Assembly (NCBI GenBank): GCA_037178675.1
Contig: JAYMGJ010000473.1
Coordinates: 186,001-250,000 of the forward strand
Length of the DNA stretch: 64,000 nucleotides
Direction: 5' to 3'
From: Scleroderma bovista
Lineage: Eukaryota > Basidiomycota > Agaricomycetes > Boletales > Sclerodermataceae
Shown here one piece after another: positions 46,365-57,449 of the stretch (the stretch's first letter is position 1; every line of letters starts with the position of its first letter). The notes below the pieces were generated by a model, which was not told where the DNA came from, ran no database searches, and saw nothing but the letters and a program-made list of their open reading frames with translations. The position numbers were made by a program, and so were the translations under genes.

Positions 46365-47956
46365 ATGGATTCATACGCTGGGATGGATCCAACAACTTCG
46401 CGGGTTCTGCAGGTCCTAGACTTACCTCAACTTATGCTCGAAGAAGATTACTATGCCTCTGACAGTGATCACGATCTTACTCTCAATGGTTCAGCTATCA
46501 CATATGATGGCAGCCGAGCTGACCCTGAAGATGACGACACGACACTCAACCCTGATGACGATGAGCTAGACTTGCCAAACCCCCTTCAGAGCAAGCCTCC
46601 AACCCCCACACCCCCTCCGATTGTTGGCAAGAAGCGCAAACGAGGTAAGCTAGCGCATATATTGTGTCTGAACAGCCATGACCACTTTGTACATAATCGT
46701 ACTTCATAGGCAAGGAAAACACGACCCCAGAGGAGCCCAAAGGTCCAAAGGAGGTCTCATACCTTGTGTCTATCTTCTCTGCAGCTGAGATGAAGAAGGC
46801 AAAGAGCAAACGAGAGCCAATGAACGAGTCTATTGACCTCTCGATCGAGGTGCCCTGGGACACCCTCAAGGCACAGGTTCTCGCCAAAATTGTGAAGACC
46901 CTGAAGCCAGAACTCATCAAATTCGAGGACTATACCATGACATACTATATCAGCCGTATTCTCCCCAAACCTGGCCTATCTCTTGCTGTCCAAGAAGACT
47001 TTGATGGGCTGATGAAGCGCGTGAAAGGAATGCCATTGAAGGTCCCGATCGTGAATATTGTTGTTGTCCAAGTCACTCAGCCACCTGTGGCTACGCAGGG
47101 ACAGAAGTTGGACCCTCGGAGTGATGACGAGGCTGCTGTACCTGCCGCAAAGGGTCCAAAACGTGTATGATAGATCTTATTTACAGTCAACCTACCTGGC
47201 TTTGCACATAACTCACATTTTTCGTAGAAGGAATCAGCTGCAGTTCTCCCTGGAAACGAGAAAAAAATCAAGAACATTCAGCTTCTCCGTGACAAGTGGA
47301 CCTGTAAGAAACCTGACTCGGCGTGTTCATCCACGCACTGTTATGTGCTGCCGGACACTGGGGAGCACTTCCCACTTGGGCACGAACACTTTGATTGTTG
47401 GGCAGCTGCAATGGTACAAATACAGTCGTCTAATTGTTCAATTACTGACATCGTAATTGAGTCGAAGAATGACAATGACCCATCTTGTGCCACAGTGGAC
47501 AAGCCACCCAACCACCGTCTTTTCGATGCCAAGAAGTCATCACTTAGCCCCGTCCTGCAAAGGCGCCTTGACATGCAGTCCAAGGCTTCTGCCTCAACAC
47601 AGGCTTCGGCACCTGTCTTCAATTTTACGATCGGGAATGAGCTCGCCAGTCTCTTCCGCCCTCAAGTACCCCTGCCAGTTCCTCCCACAATACAATCAGT
47701 CTCTGCACCCTTCGAAGAGAATGGATTGCTCATTCCATCAGGCCGTGCCACTGGACCTGACATGCCTATCATTCGTTTTTGCCTTGCTTACCAACTTGAT
47801 GACAGCATTGCCGAGAAGTTTGTGTCACACTCATTGAAAGAGGCACGTTTATTGCGGTTTGTGCGGTTTGCTGACCTGAAGGAGATGGGATTCAAGTTCG
47901 GAGAAATTGCTGCTCTTCATGATGCTATCGAAAAATGGTCTATCCCTGCTGTCTAG
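46365..47956 (+). CDS. Companion gene of the Tc1/mariner (Cys/His-motif, SAM-like C-terminus)
   Basis: Exons 46365-46644, 46710-47164 and 47228-47956. Introns are 65 and 63 bp with GTAAGC..ATAG and GTATGA..GTAG ends, both keeping frame; 487 codons. The N-terminal ~90 residues are acidic. A basic KKRKRGK patch (possible nuclear signal) spans the first splice. The middle contains VPWDTLKAQVLAKIVKTLKP. Exon 3 has C-x6-C-x4-C (WTCKKPDSACSSTHC) followed by GEHFPLGHEHFDCWAAAM, a Cys/His cluster around residues 271-302. The last ~50 residues (RFVRFADLKEMGFKFGEIAA) look like a SAM domain. 47414-47461 could be an extra in-frame 48-bp intron. I recall similar unnamed proteins being widespread in Agaricomycetes. 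Function unknown; a transposition partner or regulator is inference only. Confidence 0.8.
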
Positions 47957-48063
47957 TAATTTCCTTGCAGTGTTCAGCTCGAGTCTCATGACTTGTAACA
48001 TATCATTGTGTACTACTGCTATGTCATAATACATTGGTCCATGTCGAGTAGCAAACATTTGGC

Positions 48064-49140
48064 TCAAAAGTAACCTCCATGCATAAAGTATCCGTGTGCA
48101 TCATCAGCTGTGATGATTTCACAGACCTCATAGAGATCATACATGATTGCATCCCCACGCTCCGATCCTCCATAGTATGCCTGGTTGCGACGAAGAAAAT
48201 ACTTGATCTTGGAGAAGGCTTCTTCAATAGGGTTGAGATCTGGTGAGTAAGGTGGAAGGAATTCAATCCGAACACCTATGGACATCAAATCAATCAGTAC
48301 GAGTAAGCTAGAAAAGGCGACAAAACATACCAAAATGATCTGCGAGCTCAAGGATTTCGGGGCCATGATGAATGGATGCATTGTCCATCACGAGGACACT
48401 GAGTGGGCCAGGATACGGAGAACACTTTGGCAGCTAGAAAAAGGTGAGTAAGTCGGCCAGATACAAATAGAACAAGTGCATACAATGGTATATTCCAACC
48501 ACTGAAGGAATAACGCCTTGGTCATTGCACCCTCAATGACTGTGGCTGCTGATATGCCCTCGAGAGTGAGCAGGGCATCCATCGTGAATCGTCGGCCACG
48601 AATGAATGGTTGTTTCTTCACTGCTCGAATTCCCTTCTGGGATCGTCCATACCGCCTCCCAATTGTCCGCTCATCTTTTGAAACCTCGTCAATGAATCCA
48701 ATCTCACTGGCATCATACTGAGCCATGCGAGCAATGAATTCAGCACGACGACCTTCATCACGCTCCATTGCAATACGTTTCAGCTTCTTGTAGCTCACAC
48801 CAGCACGTTGGAGCTCTGCAAAGACCGTCTTGAAATGGATAGAGATGAATCGGTTGGTGCGGAGAAGGGTGACAAGTTCATCCAGGAAGTAGTCAGGATT
48901 GCTGCGAATAAGCTGAAGGAGATAATCAAGGTCCTCGCGATCAAGTTGACGAGCACGACCACGGATCCCTGTTGGGTGATTGACGACATCACCTGTCTCC
49001 CTCCAGAGCTTCAGGATGCGAAACCAGGTCCTCTTGGAGATGCTACAGCAGTCAAGGATCTCCTGCAGCCTTAGCAGTCGACGTTCATAAAGCCTGATGG
49101 CTGCGAGCTTGACATCGCGACTGATCTTTCGATATGCCAT
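48064..49140 (-). CDS. Tc1/mariner DD34E transposase, three exons
   Basis: Exons 49140-48484, 48433-48331 and 48275-48064. Introns are 48434-48483 (GTATGC..CTAG, 50 bp) and 48276-48330 (GTATG..CATAG, 55 bp). The protein is 323 residues, a normal Tc1 length. The N-terminal helix-turn-helix (residues 1-55, KLAAIRLYERRLLRLQEILD) is followed by a basic GIRGRARQL stretch. The DDE domain has D151 (GFIDEVSKDER), D236 (VLVMDNASIHHG) and E271 (LPPYSPDLNPIEEAFSKIK), a spacing of 34 between the last two. All catalytic residues and splice sites are intact. It should cut at the TIRs and insert at TA. Confidence 0.93.
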
Positions 49141-49179
49141 GTATTAGCTAGTAGGGAACTTCGGACTCGGAGGTGCTGA

Positions 49180-49248
49180 CTACTGAGTACAAACAATGTG
49201 TAAACAAAAAAATCACGACACGACTGCCAACCTTTCCGAAAACAGCTG
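49180..49248 (-). repeat. Right TIR of the Tc1/mariner
   Basis: 69 bp, perfect inverse of the left TIR. The transposase ATG lies 40 bp inside it. Confidence 0.93.
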
Positions 49249-49250
49249 TA

Positions 49251-50971
49251 ACATTTGTCGGCTCAGGCCACTTCAAAATAGCATTAACCTTTTCAGGGTC
49301 CATTTTAATCCCATCACATGAAACGATCATACCGAGGAAGTCGACTTTGGTGACACGGAAGCAACACTTCTCGGGTTTGACGTAAAGATCATTATCACGT
49401 AACCGTTTCAAGACTTCCAGCACGATTCTATCATGCTTTTCCTGGTCGTCCGTGTTCGTAAATATCATTAAGTCATCTATATACACCACACAGACATCAG
49501 ACATATCGTGGAAGATTTCGTTCATCATCTTCTGGAATGTCGCGGGTGAATTACAGAGACCGAAATACATAACCAACGGCTCGAAAGCCCCTTTGTGTGT
49601 TACAAACACAGCTTTCCATTCGTCGCCTTCGCGAATCCTCACATTGTTGTATCCCCACTGAAGGTCCATTTTTGTGAAGAGTTTACAACCCTTGAGCTTG
49701 TCAACAAGCTGAGAGATAAGCGGCAGCGGATAGTTATTCTTAATTGTCCAGTTGTTTACATAACGGTAATCCTGTACCATGCGCTTCTTGCCATCCTTCT
49801 TTGGGATAAAGAAGACCGGTGACATCTGCTGACTAATAGAAGGCCGAATATATCCTTTTGCAAGCTGGTCATCTAGGAACAATTTAACTTCCTTTTGTTC
49901 ATCAACAGAGAGCGGTATAAGTCTCCCCTTTTTAGGCGGGAAGTCTTCTTTTAGGTCAATTCCATGATCCCAAGGTTTTCTAAGCGGCATGTGCTCCAAC
50001 GACTTTTTACTAAATACGTCGAGGAACTCCCAATACTCTTTAGGCACTTGCTTTTGAGCCTCTTCTAGGGTCAACTCATCAATAGTGACCTTTGATTCAT
50101 GAGCTTTCAAAGCTTGTACCCAAGTTTCCTGAGTTTCGTTCTCTCATAATAACTTAGCGAAGTGTGTCTCCAAAAGTGACTTGCACTCCGGAGGACACTG
50201 AGTTAAATTAACTTCGCCGGTAACCCAATCTATATCGGGATTATGCTTCTGAAGCCAAGTGTGGCCGAGGATAAGTGGAACCTTTCTGAGGCATGTGACA
50301 GCACACCACAGCTTTTCAGCATGCTTCCCAATACCGACTGTAAGCAATACATAATGCGTGATGTCACCCTCCTGATTCCTAGTGCCATCTAAGTTAAGCA
50401 CAGGGACGGGTTTCACCAGCTTAGATAATTGCAAACGCTGATCAAGAGCCCAGCTCCTGTCGACAAAGCATCCAGTAGCACCACTGTCTAGCAGGGTGTC
50501 TACTTCAATAGTATTAAGGGGCCTGCGGATGCGGACCGGTACCGTCACTTCACGTTCCATTGTGAAGGACCTTCGCAAATCAAGAGAAACCTCCAAGTTG
50601 CCGGCGGGACTTTCCGGTTCCTTAGATGCCAAAACGGGAGAAAGATTATTCTTATTCAACCGGGAATTAAGCACGCTCGATTTTACTTCTGGCGCCGAGC
50701 CCTTTGCAGGGACCCCCTTAGAAGGTACAGTATAGTCCGAGTCACAGTCCATGGTATCAACAGGCAACACAGAGTAGCAAGAAGGGGAAACAGAGACAGG
50801 AGAAACTACAGAAGACACTTTTTTATGGGTTTTCGCTATTTTTGTATGTAACAAAGCAATGCGATATTTAAATATTTTGGAAACAGCAGGAGAAGTAGCA
50901 CAAGATAGTCTATAGTCCAAAATACGTACAGCAGTGTCCAACGAAGATTCAAGAGCGAGGGTGCCCGACAC
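49251..50971 (-). pseudogene. pol: Gypsy-B pol, 5' portion: protease and RT
   Basis: Minus strand: MSGTLALESSLDTAVRILDY, a low-complexity linker, protease LLDSGATGCFVDRSWALDQ (about 50490), LGHTWLQKHNPDIDWVTGE, then a stop at 50146 (TGA where gypsy-A has CGA). RT follows with KKGRLIPLSVDEQKEVKLFL, KMDLQWGYNNVRI and VVYIDDLMIFTNTD (intact catalytic Y-I-D-D, about 49490-49455), up to LKWPEPTNV at the transposon. Apart from the one nonsense change it is open. Confidence 0.88.
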
Positions 50972-51130
50972 GTCCTCACTCTCTAATCTTTTAAATCTTT
51001 GAAAAACGCCTGCATTTCTGCAAACGTCATTCCTCTTACCGCATTTAGCCGGTCATCCTCTGGCTGGGCTTGCACTGCCCGTGCTTGTGGTTGCCCACGA
51101 CGAGGGCAGTGTGGCTTTGTGCACTTGCGT
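50972..51130 (-). pseudogene. Gypsy-B gag, C-terminal remnant
   Basis: MTFAEMQAFFKDLKD and the stop just before pol are present, with part of the basic tail that follows the zinc knuckle. The knuckle itself is cut at 51130. Confidence 0.75.
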
Positions 51131-51229
51131 GTTTTGCGAGCGTTGGCCGGCGTTGGCTAGTCCCACCTTTACAGGCAAATGTACATGTCAGATGACCCAC
51201 TTTTGTGAGGGTTTTTGACTGAACTACCT
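51131..51229 (-). repeat. Right 99-bp TIR of the 12.5-kb composite
   Basis: Inverse copy of 38687-38785. Unlike the left side it has no subterminal minisatellite and abuts gypsy-B directly. Confidence 0.8.
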
Positions 51230-51845
51230 GAAGACTTCTGGAAGTCTTATCCCTCTCCCTACCCCTAGTGGCCTGTGGCTTGACGTCACTATGGACTTTA
51301 CCGAGATGCTGGAATCCCTCGGTTATAATTATATATTAGTGGTTGTCGATCAGTTCTCCAAGGAGGTTGTGTTTGTACCTTGTATGAAGGAGGAAACCGC
51401 ATTGTCGACCGAGGAGTTGTTTAGAGACCACATCTGGTGTCAACATGGACTCCTGACGTCGGTGGTGTCTGACCGTGGATCGGTCTTTGCAAGCAACTTC
51501 CTGGGGGAGTTGTATAGACTTTTAGGCATTAAAAGGAAAATGTCTATGGCATTTCATCCTCAAACCGATGGACAAATGGAATGGTTGAACCGTGAGATTA
51601 ATCAGTATCTTCGAACCTACGTAAATGATCGTCAGAACGAATGGGCTAAGTGGATCAAAATTGCCCAATTTGTCTGGAATAACACAGTCTCGGAAGTTAC
51701 TACTGATTCACCACCCTGGACTATGTTATAGGCCAACAAGTTTGGCTTTCTACGGACAACCTTCGCATGCTAAATCGCACTTCTAAGAAGCTTACTGAGA
51801 AATGGATTGGTCCCTATGAGGTCACTCGCATAACCCTGAATGCGG
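51230..51845 (+). pseudogene. Gypsy-C pol, 3' portion (integrase, internally deleted)
   Basis: Resumes at the duplicated GAAGACTTC with MDFTEMLESLGYNYILVVVD, VSDRGSVFASNF and FHPQTDGQMEWLNREINQYL. After TTDSP about 300 bp present in gypsy-A (about 14875-15045) are missing, and the text jumps to TGGACTATGTTATAGGCC. It ends at 51845, where solo LTR copy 5 begins. The chromodomain is lost. Confidence 0.78.
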
Positions 51846-53782
51846 TGTGAGTCAAAGTGAGGGTTTAGGTCGAAACAACAACCAAAACACAACACCAATA
51901 GACAAAGAAAGAGTGGTGGTTTTCCTACGTGGAATCCAGACAGGAGTTGGTTGGGAAGGGGGTGCTACACAGAGAGAATAGTGCAGCAAGGGGACAGGGA
52001 TGCCTCAGACGTCCAGAGGCAAGGAAGATTGACTAGAATGAAGCCTAGACTCTGCTTGAGCCTAGTAAGAAGGATAGATCTTGAATAACTTGAATAAACT
52101 TGAAGATATTGAGCCTTTAGACCTTCACTGAAGCCTACAAGGACTCAAGGACTGGAGGGATACTGATTGGGAGAGTCTGAGAGAGGGATAATTTCGTGCT
52201 ATTTGGGCTCTTTTTCACTGGGCTGAGCCCAGGGGTTTAAATACATGGGGGGGGCACAGCATTAAAGTACAAAAAGAGAAGGGAGTAAGCAGAATTTGTC
52301 AAGGATTGGTAAGGGATTGGTAAGAGCTTTGTAAGGGGTTTGTAAGCGATCAGTAAGCAAGGCATAAGCAGAAATGAGTAAGCATAGGGAGCATGAATAA
52401 GCTGCTGAGTAAAGGAATGAGTAAGCTGCATGACAAGATTGATTGGTAAGGGAGTGAGTCATCAGCTGAGTAATATACCAAAAATGCGAAAGGGATAGAG
52501 TAATACTGATGACAAGAGAGCATCAGTAAGCAAGGGATGAGTCACTGCACAGCAGAAGGGAGTCATTGATGCACAGCCTAAGAAGTTTGATGGGAGGCTG
52601 TGTACCATCAGGAAGCTTGATGGGACAACAATGGGGAAGATCTGGGATTAATAGGGGGATTGATCCGAGACAGAACAGCCACAAGAAGGGTACCAGGGGT
52701 CAAGAGGTCTTTGGGGGGTCAGCATACACTAAGGTGTAATGCATGTGTTCTAGCGCTGCTGTAGCGCAACCATGGGCTCCCTTGACGAGCTCTCTTCTGG
52801 GAAAGAACAAGAGAGGGTTCTTCTTCCTAATAGCACTCTAAAGTGGGGGTATAACTGTCATGGTGCTGGGGGACGTCGTCTGAAAGCAGGGAAGCGGATA
52901 GAGTATTGAATTCGACGCATCCAGGAAAGCAAGATGAATGACAAAGGAAGATGGACATGGCAAGTATCTGGGAGGAAGGGACCATAGGCTGAGGGCTCAT
53001 GGGACACAGAGCCGACCAGAGAAGACTTCTCAAGCTTGACAATAGACCTAAGATGACCAAAGTACGTCCTTGACACAGGACTGATGAGGAGAACGTGCTG
53101 ACCGAGAATGAGGGGGACTGAGGGAGCAGGCTGGGAAGATATGTGCCAGGCAGTACACGGGAACTCAGGGAGAGGCTGTCCTAAGAGTAGGACATAGTGG
53201 AGATCTGCAGCAATAGCGGAGAAATGATCCAGAGAAAATACGGACTCCATAGTGAGTGATGAGACAAGTGTCTGGATTGCGGGGGGAATATCTCCATGGG
53301 AAATGAACGGATTTGCGTCGGAACTTGACAGGCAGATAGACCATGCTCTAGGCTCTCTGACAGTATAGTCACGTGCCTGATAGCTTCAGAAACGGTGGAG
53401 CTATTCAAAATATCGGAATGCAGGCACTGGGCGCCTAAAAATGACATTTGGGTGCTAAAATTGTTTCTTCTCTTCTTTCCTTCGTTTCTCCTTCAATTCT
53501 TCAGCTTCTTTGCTCGTTCTGGTATGGGAGTTGGACTGCGATAGTGTGCATTCCTTTCTCATACCATAATGGACATTATTCCTTCAGTTTCTTCTGCTTC
53601 TTGGCGGTTCTTGTGTGAGTGATGACTGTCAGTGTTGGCAATCACCTCTTGCATCAGGATAGTCTTCTTGTGCGATAGATGGCTACGATGAGGGTCCATC
53701 GTGCTTATCCTTCGCATAAGGATCATTCGATATAGACATTATCCTCCATGTTCACTGTACCAAACCTGTTTGGTGCATGACA
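51846..53782 (+). repeat. Long solo-LTR-like repeat, copy 5
   Basis: 1937 bp, TGTGAGTCAAAGTG...CTGTTTGGTGCATGACA. Flanks do not show a clear duplication (GCGG and CTGC), and gypsy-C does not continue on the right, so a later deletion or recombination removed that flank. Confidence 0.78.
52858..53250 (-). CDS. Antisense ORF inside solo LTR copy 5
   Basis: 130 codons, same start and end as the copy-4 ORF, with scattered substitutions and no frameshift. Confidence 0.4.
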   Translation of the reverse strand: MESVFSLDHFSAIAADLHYVLLLGQPLPEFPCTAWHISSQPAPSVPLILGQHVLLISPVSRTYFGHLRSIVKLEKSSLVGSVSHEPSAYGPFLPDTCHVHLPLSFILLSWMRRIQYSIRFPAFRRRPPAP

Positions 53783-55507
53783 CTGCATTGACACCTGGGT
53801 CTATAGACCCCATAGGCTTGGTTCAGGACGTTCCCGGGTGGCTGTGTGACGTGTGCGTGTCCCAGGTGAGTCATTTCACGTTCTAGCCTTTTTGCTGACT
53901 TGATCTTCGTTTATTCGCTCGATCTTGAGCCTTCTGTGTTGTGGTTAATGCCTGGTGTGTCCGTACGGACAGTCTGCGTGTCAGATGGGTGGCCAGGGCG
54001 ATGCTGGTAAGTTTTTGTCTTGTATTCTTCGGCTGTAGCGCATGTGCTGACTTTCTCCAGCTAGCAGCGCTGCCCCTACTCATTTTGAGTTGGCGTTGCC
54101 ACTGCTCATTGTGCCGTCACCATCACTGTCACCTCCATATTGGTTTCCATTGCCCTTGACAGCCCTTTTGACCTCAACGCTTGGCGCAATCACCTTTCCT
54201 CCACTCTCAACTTGTCCGAAGACAATCCGTTGACTTGTGGTCTCAATTGCTGTAGGGGGGAAGTCCCTTGAAGGTGCGAAAATAGGTGTTCGCCCAAGGA
54301 GACTTGGTCTGGCTGGACTAGGGGAGCTAAGAGATATAGAGCGCAGGAGCACACTCAAGGTGCCTGGGAGTCGAGAGAGCAGAGAGGGGGTGAGAAGTGC
54401 AGCCAAATGCGCAGGGTATGCGCAACTAGAGAGTCTGTGGGTTGCCTGGAACGTGTAGACACGCGCAAGGAATCGCAGAAGTAGCAGAAACTGCAGGGTA
54501 TCACCAGAGCACAAGAGCAGGGGTCGTCAGAGATTGTCAGAACACAGGAAAAGAATGGCAAGACACAGGGGAAACCTCAGGTCACAGGAAACACAGCAGG
54601 ACACACACTAAGACTCAGATGGGGGCAGAAAAAGCTTGTTATTTTTGTGTGGACGAGGCCTATATAGTGAAATGAGTGCAGGTACGTGGTGGGAAGGCTA
54701 AATAAGGGAAAGTGCGCAAGAAGCGCACAGAAGCGATGATCCTAGCTAAATGGGGAGCGGTAGTGTGGACCCTGGCACTGCTAGAACGTAAAACGAGAGA
54801 GAGAGATGCAGAAACAAATAGGGAGTGAATAACGGACTGATAGTGATGGCATCCTTCTAAATAAGGAAAAGCACACATGCCCTGAGGCACCAGGAGCAGG
54901 AACAAGCCCAGGAAAGGTGACACACAGGAGAGGGAAGGAGTGGAACGGAGACACAAGGTGGAACATGCCAGATACTGTCCCTGATGACGTCAGACCAGCC
55001 TGGGGGACCACTGGAGGGGGCAGGACCCTGACACGCAGCACTGTGGGCTGGAGAGCATGCTAACAGGTGCAGGAGTGCACGTGGAGTGCACGCGTGGCTG
55101 TGCTGAGACATGCAAGCAAGTGGAGACAACTCAATGCTGCTCTGAGTGACTGAAGTGCGCGCTGGAAGAGATATAGAGAGAGTGCTGATGTGGGACCTTC
55201 ACAGGGGGCTACAGAGCGCACAAGGCTGTGCATTGGAGAGCTAGTGGGCGCGAGCTGTGCGGGTGGCTGTGCTGAGTAGTGTGGATGAAGGCCTGGTGCA
55301 CACTGAGCACACAGACACTGCTGCAGGTGACTGAAGGAGCTCAAGACATGGATGGAAGGCCATAGCTCTGTGGAACTGATGTATGCGCACCTAACAGGGA
55401 GTCCTGCATGCGCTAGAGTGCCTCCAGTGTGCATGGGTACCTGCACTCCATAGCTCCTGGCCAAACAAGCTCTAATGCGCAGATATGCACCTAGAGACGT
55501 GCACGTC
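53783..55507. other. Unclassified GC-richer block
   Basis: No family recognised. A minus-strand frame 54514-54080 (144 codons; the end contains TTSQRIVFGQVESGGKVIAP and a Gly/Asp/Asn-rich tail) is the best coding candidate but has no known domain. 54440-54620 has CACAGG/GACACAGG-rich repeats, followed by CTTGTTATTTTTGTGTGG. The right limit is sharp where gypsy-D gag begins, so the block is probably an insertion (possibly an LTR or non-autonomous element). Confidence 0.4.
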
Positions 55508-55974
55508 TCTACATCGCCATATATGACGATGATGGAGACAGCAATGGAGAACCCGTCACATGTCTCAGGCAGATGTATACCCATGACTCCCATGATGAGG
55601 ACGTCGTGTACTGCTCATCCATGACTGCATGAGACGGAATGGACGTCTGCATTGAGCGGTTTGAGGTCAACAGTGACGATGAGTCGGACCGCGAGGGGGC
55701 ACAGAGTGCAGCCCCTGTACCTGCACCTGCGAATGTTGAACCCCACGAAAATGGCTACCATGGGGATAATATCAACGACCTACTGGAGGTCCCAGCCCCT
55801 GGACAGGGACACGAGCATGTAGATGCTCCAGTGAATGTAGCTGCCGACGAGGGAATTGGCAACTGGGGAGTAATAAACACGATGGAAAACATCGCAATGC
55901 CGGCCACTAACGCAAACCCTTGATGGGAATTGGACGAACGATTCGGGTTCACCCATCATGGCGATGTGAGTCAA
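55508..55974 (+). pseudogene. Gypsy-D-type gag fragment, plus strand
   Basis: Encodes DDDGDSNGEPVTCLRQMYTH, then MDVCIERFEVNSDDESDREG to INTMENIAMPATNANP, homologous to 23530-23039 of gypsy-D. It ends FGFTHHG where solo LTR copy 6 begins. One in-frame stop near 55631. Confidence 0.75.
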
Positions 55975-57449
55975 AGTGTGGATTTGGGTCAGAACAACAA
56001 CCCAAACACAACACCAACAAAGGACTACGAAATTGTGCGAGTGGTGGTTTACCTCCGCGGTGTCCAGAGAGGATATGCTGAGGAGGAGGGAAGGGGATCT
56101 ACACCAACAGGGTGATGCAGACAATGATGCAGGATACTCCTGGGGTACAGGAGCAATAGAAGACGAAGGGGATAGGTGTCTGGACCCTTCCTAAAGCCTA
56201 GGAAGTGTCAAAGCGGGGATTGAGTTGACTGGGACTGAAGTAGTGATACTACACCTAGAGATTGGTGCAGCAAGGGGACAAGGGGGCTCCTGACGTCCAG
56301 AAGCAATAGGGGATGAAGGATTGACAGGCTAGACTCCGTTTGAGCCTAGGGAAAGACTTGGACTTGAATAGATTGGATAAAACTTGAATATCAGAGCCTT
56401 TAGACCTTCACTGAAGCCTACAAGACTCAAAGAACTGAGGGGATACTGATTGAGAGGGACTGAGAGAGGGATAATTTCGTGCTATTGGGCGCTCTGATCA
56501 CTGGGCTGAGCCCAGGGGTTTAAATACATGGGGGGGCACAGCATTAAAGTACAAAAAGAGAAGGGAGTAAGCAGAATTTGTCAAGGATTGGTAAGGGATT
56601 GGTAAGAGCTTTGTAAGGGGTTTGTAAGCGATCAGTAAGCAAGGCATAAGCAGAAATGAGTAAGCATAGGGAGCATGAATAAGCTGCATGACAAGATTGA
56701 TTGGTAAGGGAGTGAGTCATCAGCTGAGTAATATACCAAAAATGCGAAAGGGATAGAGTAATACTGATGACAAGAGAGCATCAGTAAGCAAGGGATGAGT
56801 CACTGCACAGCAGAAGGGAGTCATTGATGCACAGCCTAAGAAGTTTGATGGGAGGCTGTGTACCATCAGGAAGCTTGATGGGACAACAATGGGGAAGATC
56901 TGGGATTAATAGGGGGATTGATCCGAGACAGAACAGCCACAAGAAGGGTACCAGGGGTCAAGAGGTCTTTGGGGGGTCAGCATACACTAAGGTGTAATGC
57001 ATGTGTTCTAGCGCTGCTGTAGCGCAACCATGGGCTCCCTTGACGAGCTCTCTTCTGGGAAAGAACAAGAGAGGGTTCTTCTTCCTAATAGCACTCTAAA
57101 GTGGGGGTATAACTGTCATGGTGCTGGGGGACGTCGTCTGAAAGCAGGGAAGCGGATAGAGTATTGAATTCGACGCATCCAGGAAAGCAAGATGAATGAC
57201 AAAGGAAGATGGACATGGCAAGTATCTGGGAGGAAGGGACCATAGGCTGAGGGCTCATGGGACACAGAGCCGACCAGAGAAGACTTCTCAAGCTTGACAA
57301 TAGACCTAAGACGACCAAAGTACGTCCTTGACGCAGGACTGACAAGGAGAATGCGCTGACTGAGAACGAGGGGGACTGAGGGAGCAGGCTGGGAAGATAT
57401 GTGCCAGGCAGTGCATGGGAACTCAGGGAGAGGCTATCCTAAGAGCTTT
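55975..57449 (+). repeat. Long solo-LTR-like repeat, copy 6 (3' truncated by copia)
   Basis: Starts TGTGAGTCAAAGTG inside gypsy-D gag. It is nearly identical to copy 5 over the GTAAG-rich part and beyond. It is cut after CCTAAGAGC by the copia LTR, so the antisense ORF (57345-57085) is truncated. Confidence 0.78.

Larger units (their letters stand above)
46281..49248. mobile_element. Two-gene Tc1/mariner (IS630-type) transposon
   Basis: 2968 bp with perfect 69-bp terminal inverted repeats (46281-46349 and 49180-49248; tip CAGCTGTTTTCGGAAAGG), flanked by TA. Two convergent genes fill it: a companion gene on the plus strand (46365-47956) and the transposase on the minus strand (49140-48064), with 107 bp between their stops. 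Each start codon lies only 16-40 bp inside a TIR, so the TIRs probably contain or adjoin both promoters. Perfect TIRs, open frames and consensus introns suggest a recently active, possibly autonomous copy. Confidence 0.93.
46279..49250. other. TA target-site duplication of the Tc1/mariner
   Basis: TA at 46279-46280 and TA at 49249-49250. Removing 46281-49250 restores the gypsy pol reading between GTTCGCGC and AATGTTA-type flanks seen in gypsy-A at about 13544-13560. Confidence 0.9.
43858..51130 (-). mobile_element. Gypsy-B: 5'-truncated Ty3/gypsy of the gypsy-A family
   Basis: 3' LTR at 43858-44228, then pol and the end of gag on the minus strand, interrupted by the Tc1/mariner at 46281-49248. 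It ends abruptly at 51130 (inside the gag zinc-knuckle region), where the TIR of the surrounding element begins, so the 5' LTR and most of gag are missing. It preserves the family's pol frame far better than gypsy-A. Confidence 0.88.
38687..51229. mobile_element. 12.5-kb composite element with 99-bp TIRs, inserted in gypsy-C
   Basis: The left end 38687-38785 and the right end 51131-51229 are inverted copies differing at only a few positions. They share TAGTTCAGTCAAAAACCC near the tip. Flanks AAAGACTTC (38678-38686) and GAAGACTTC (51230-51238) form an 8-bp duplication (9 bp with one change), and the intact site is seen in gypsy-A near 14395. TSD size and TIR suggest a hAT- or Mutator-like mobiliser. 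No transposase for it is present; the interior is a minisatellite, a Z foldback and gypsy-B carrying a Tc1/mariner. Confidence 0.75.

Noticed and set aside
43858..51229. Gypsy-B as a complete element ending at the right TIR
   Set aside because: No 5' LTR and only the gag tail are present; the right limit is the inner edge of an unrelated 99-bp TIR.
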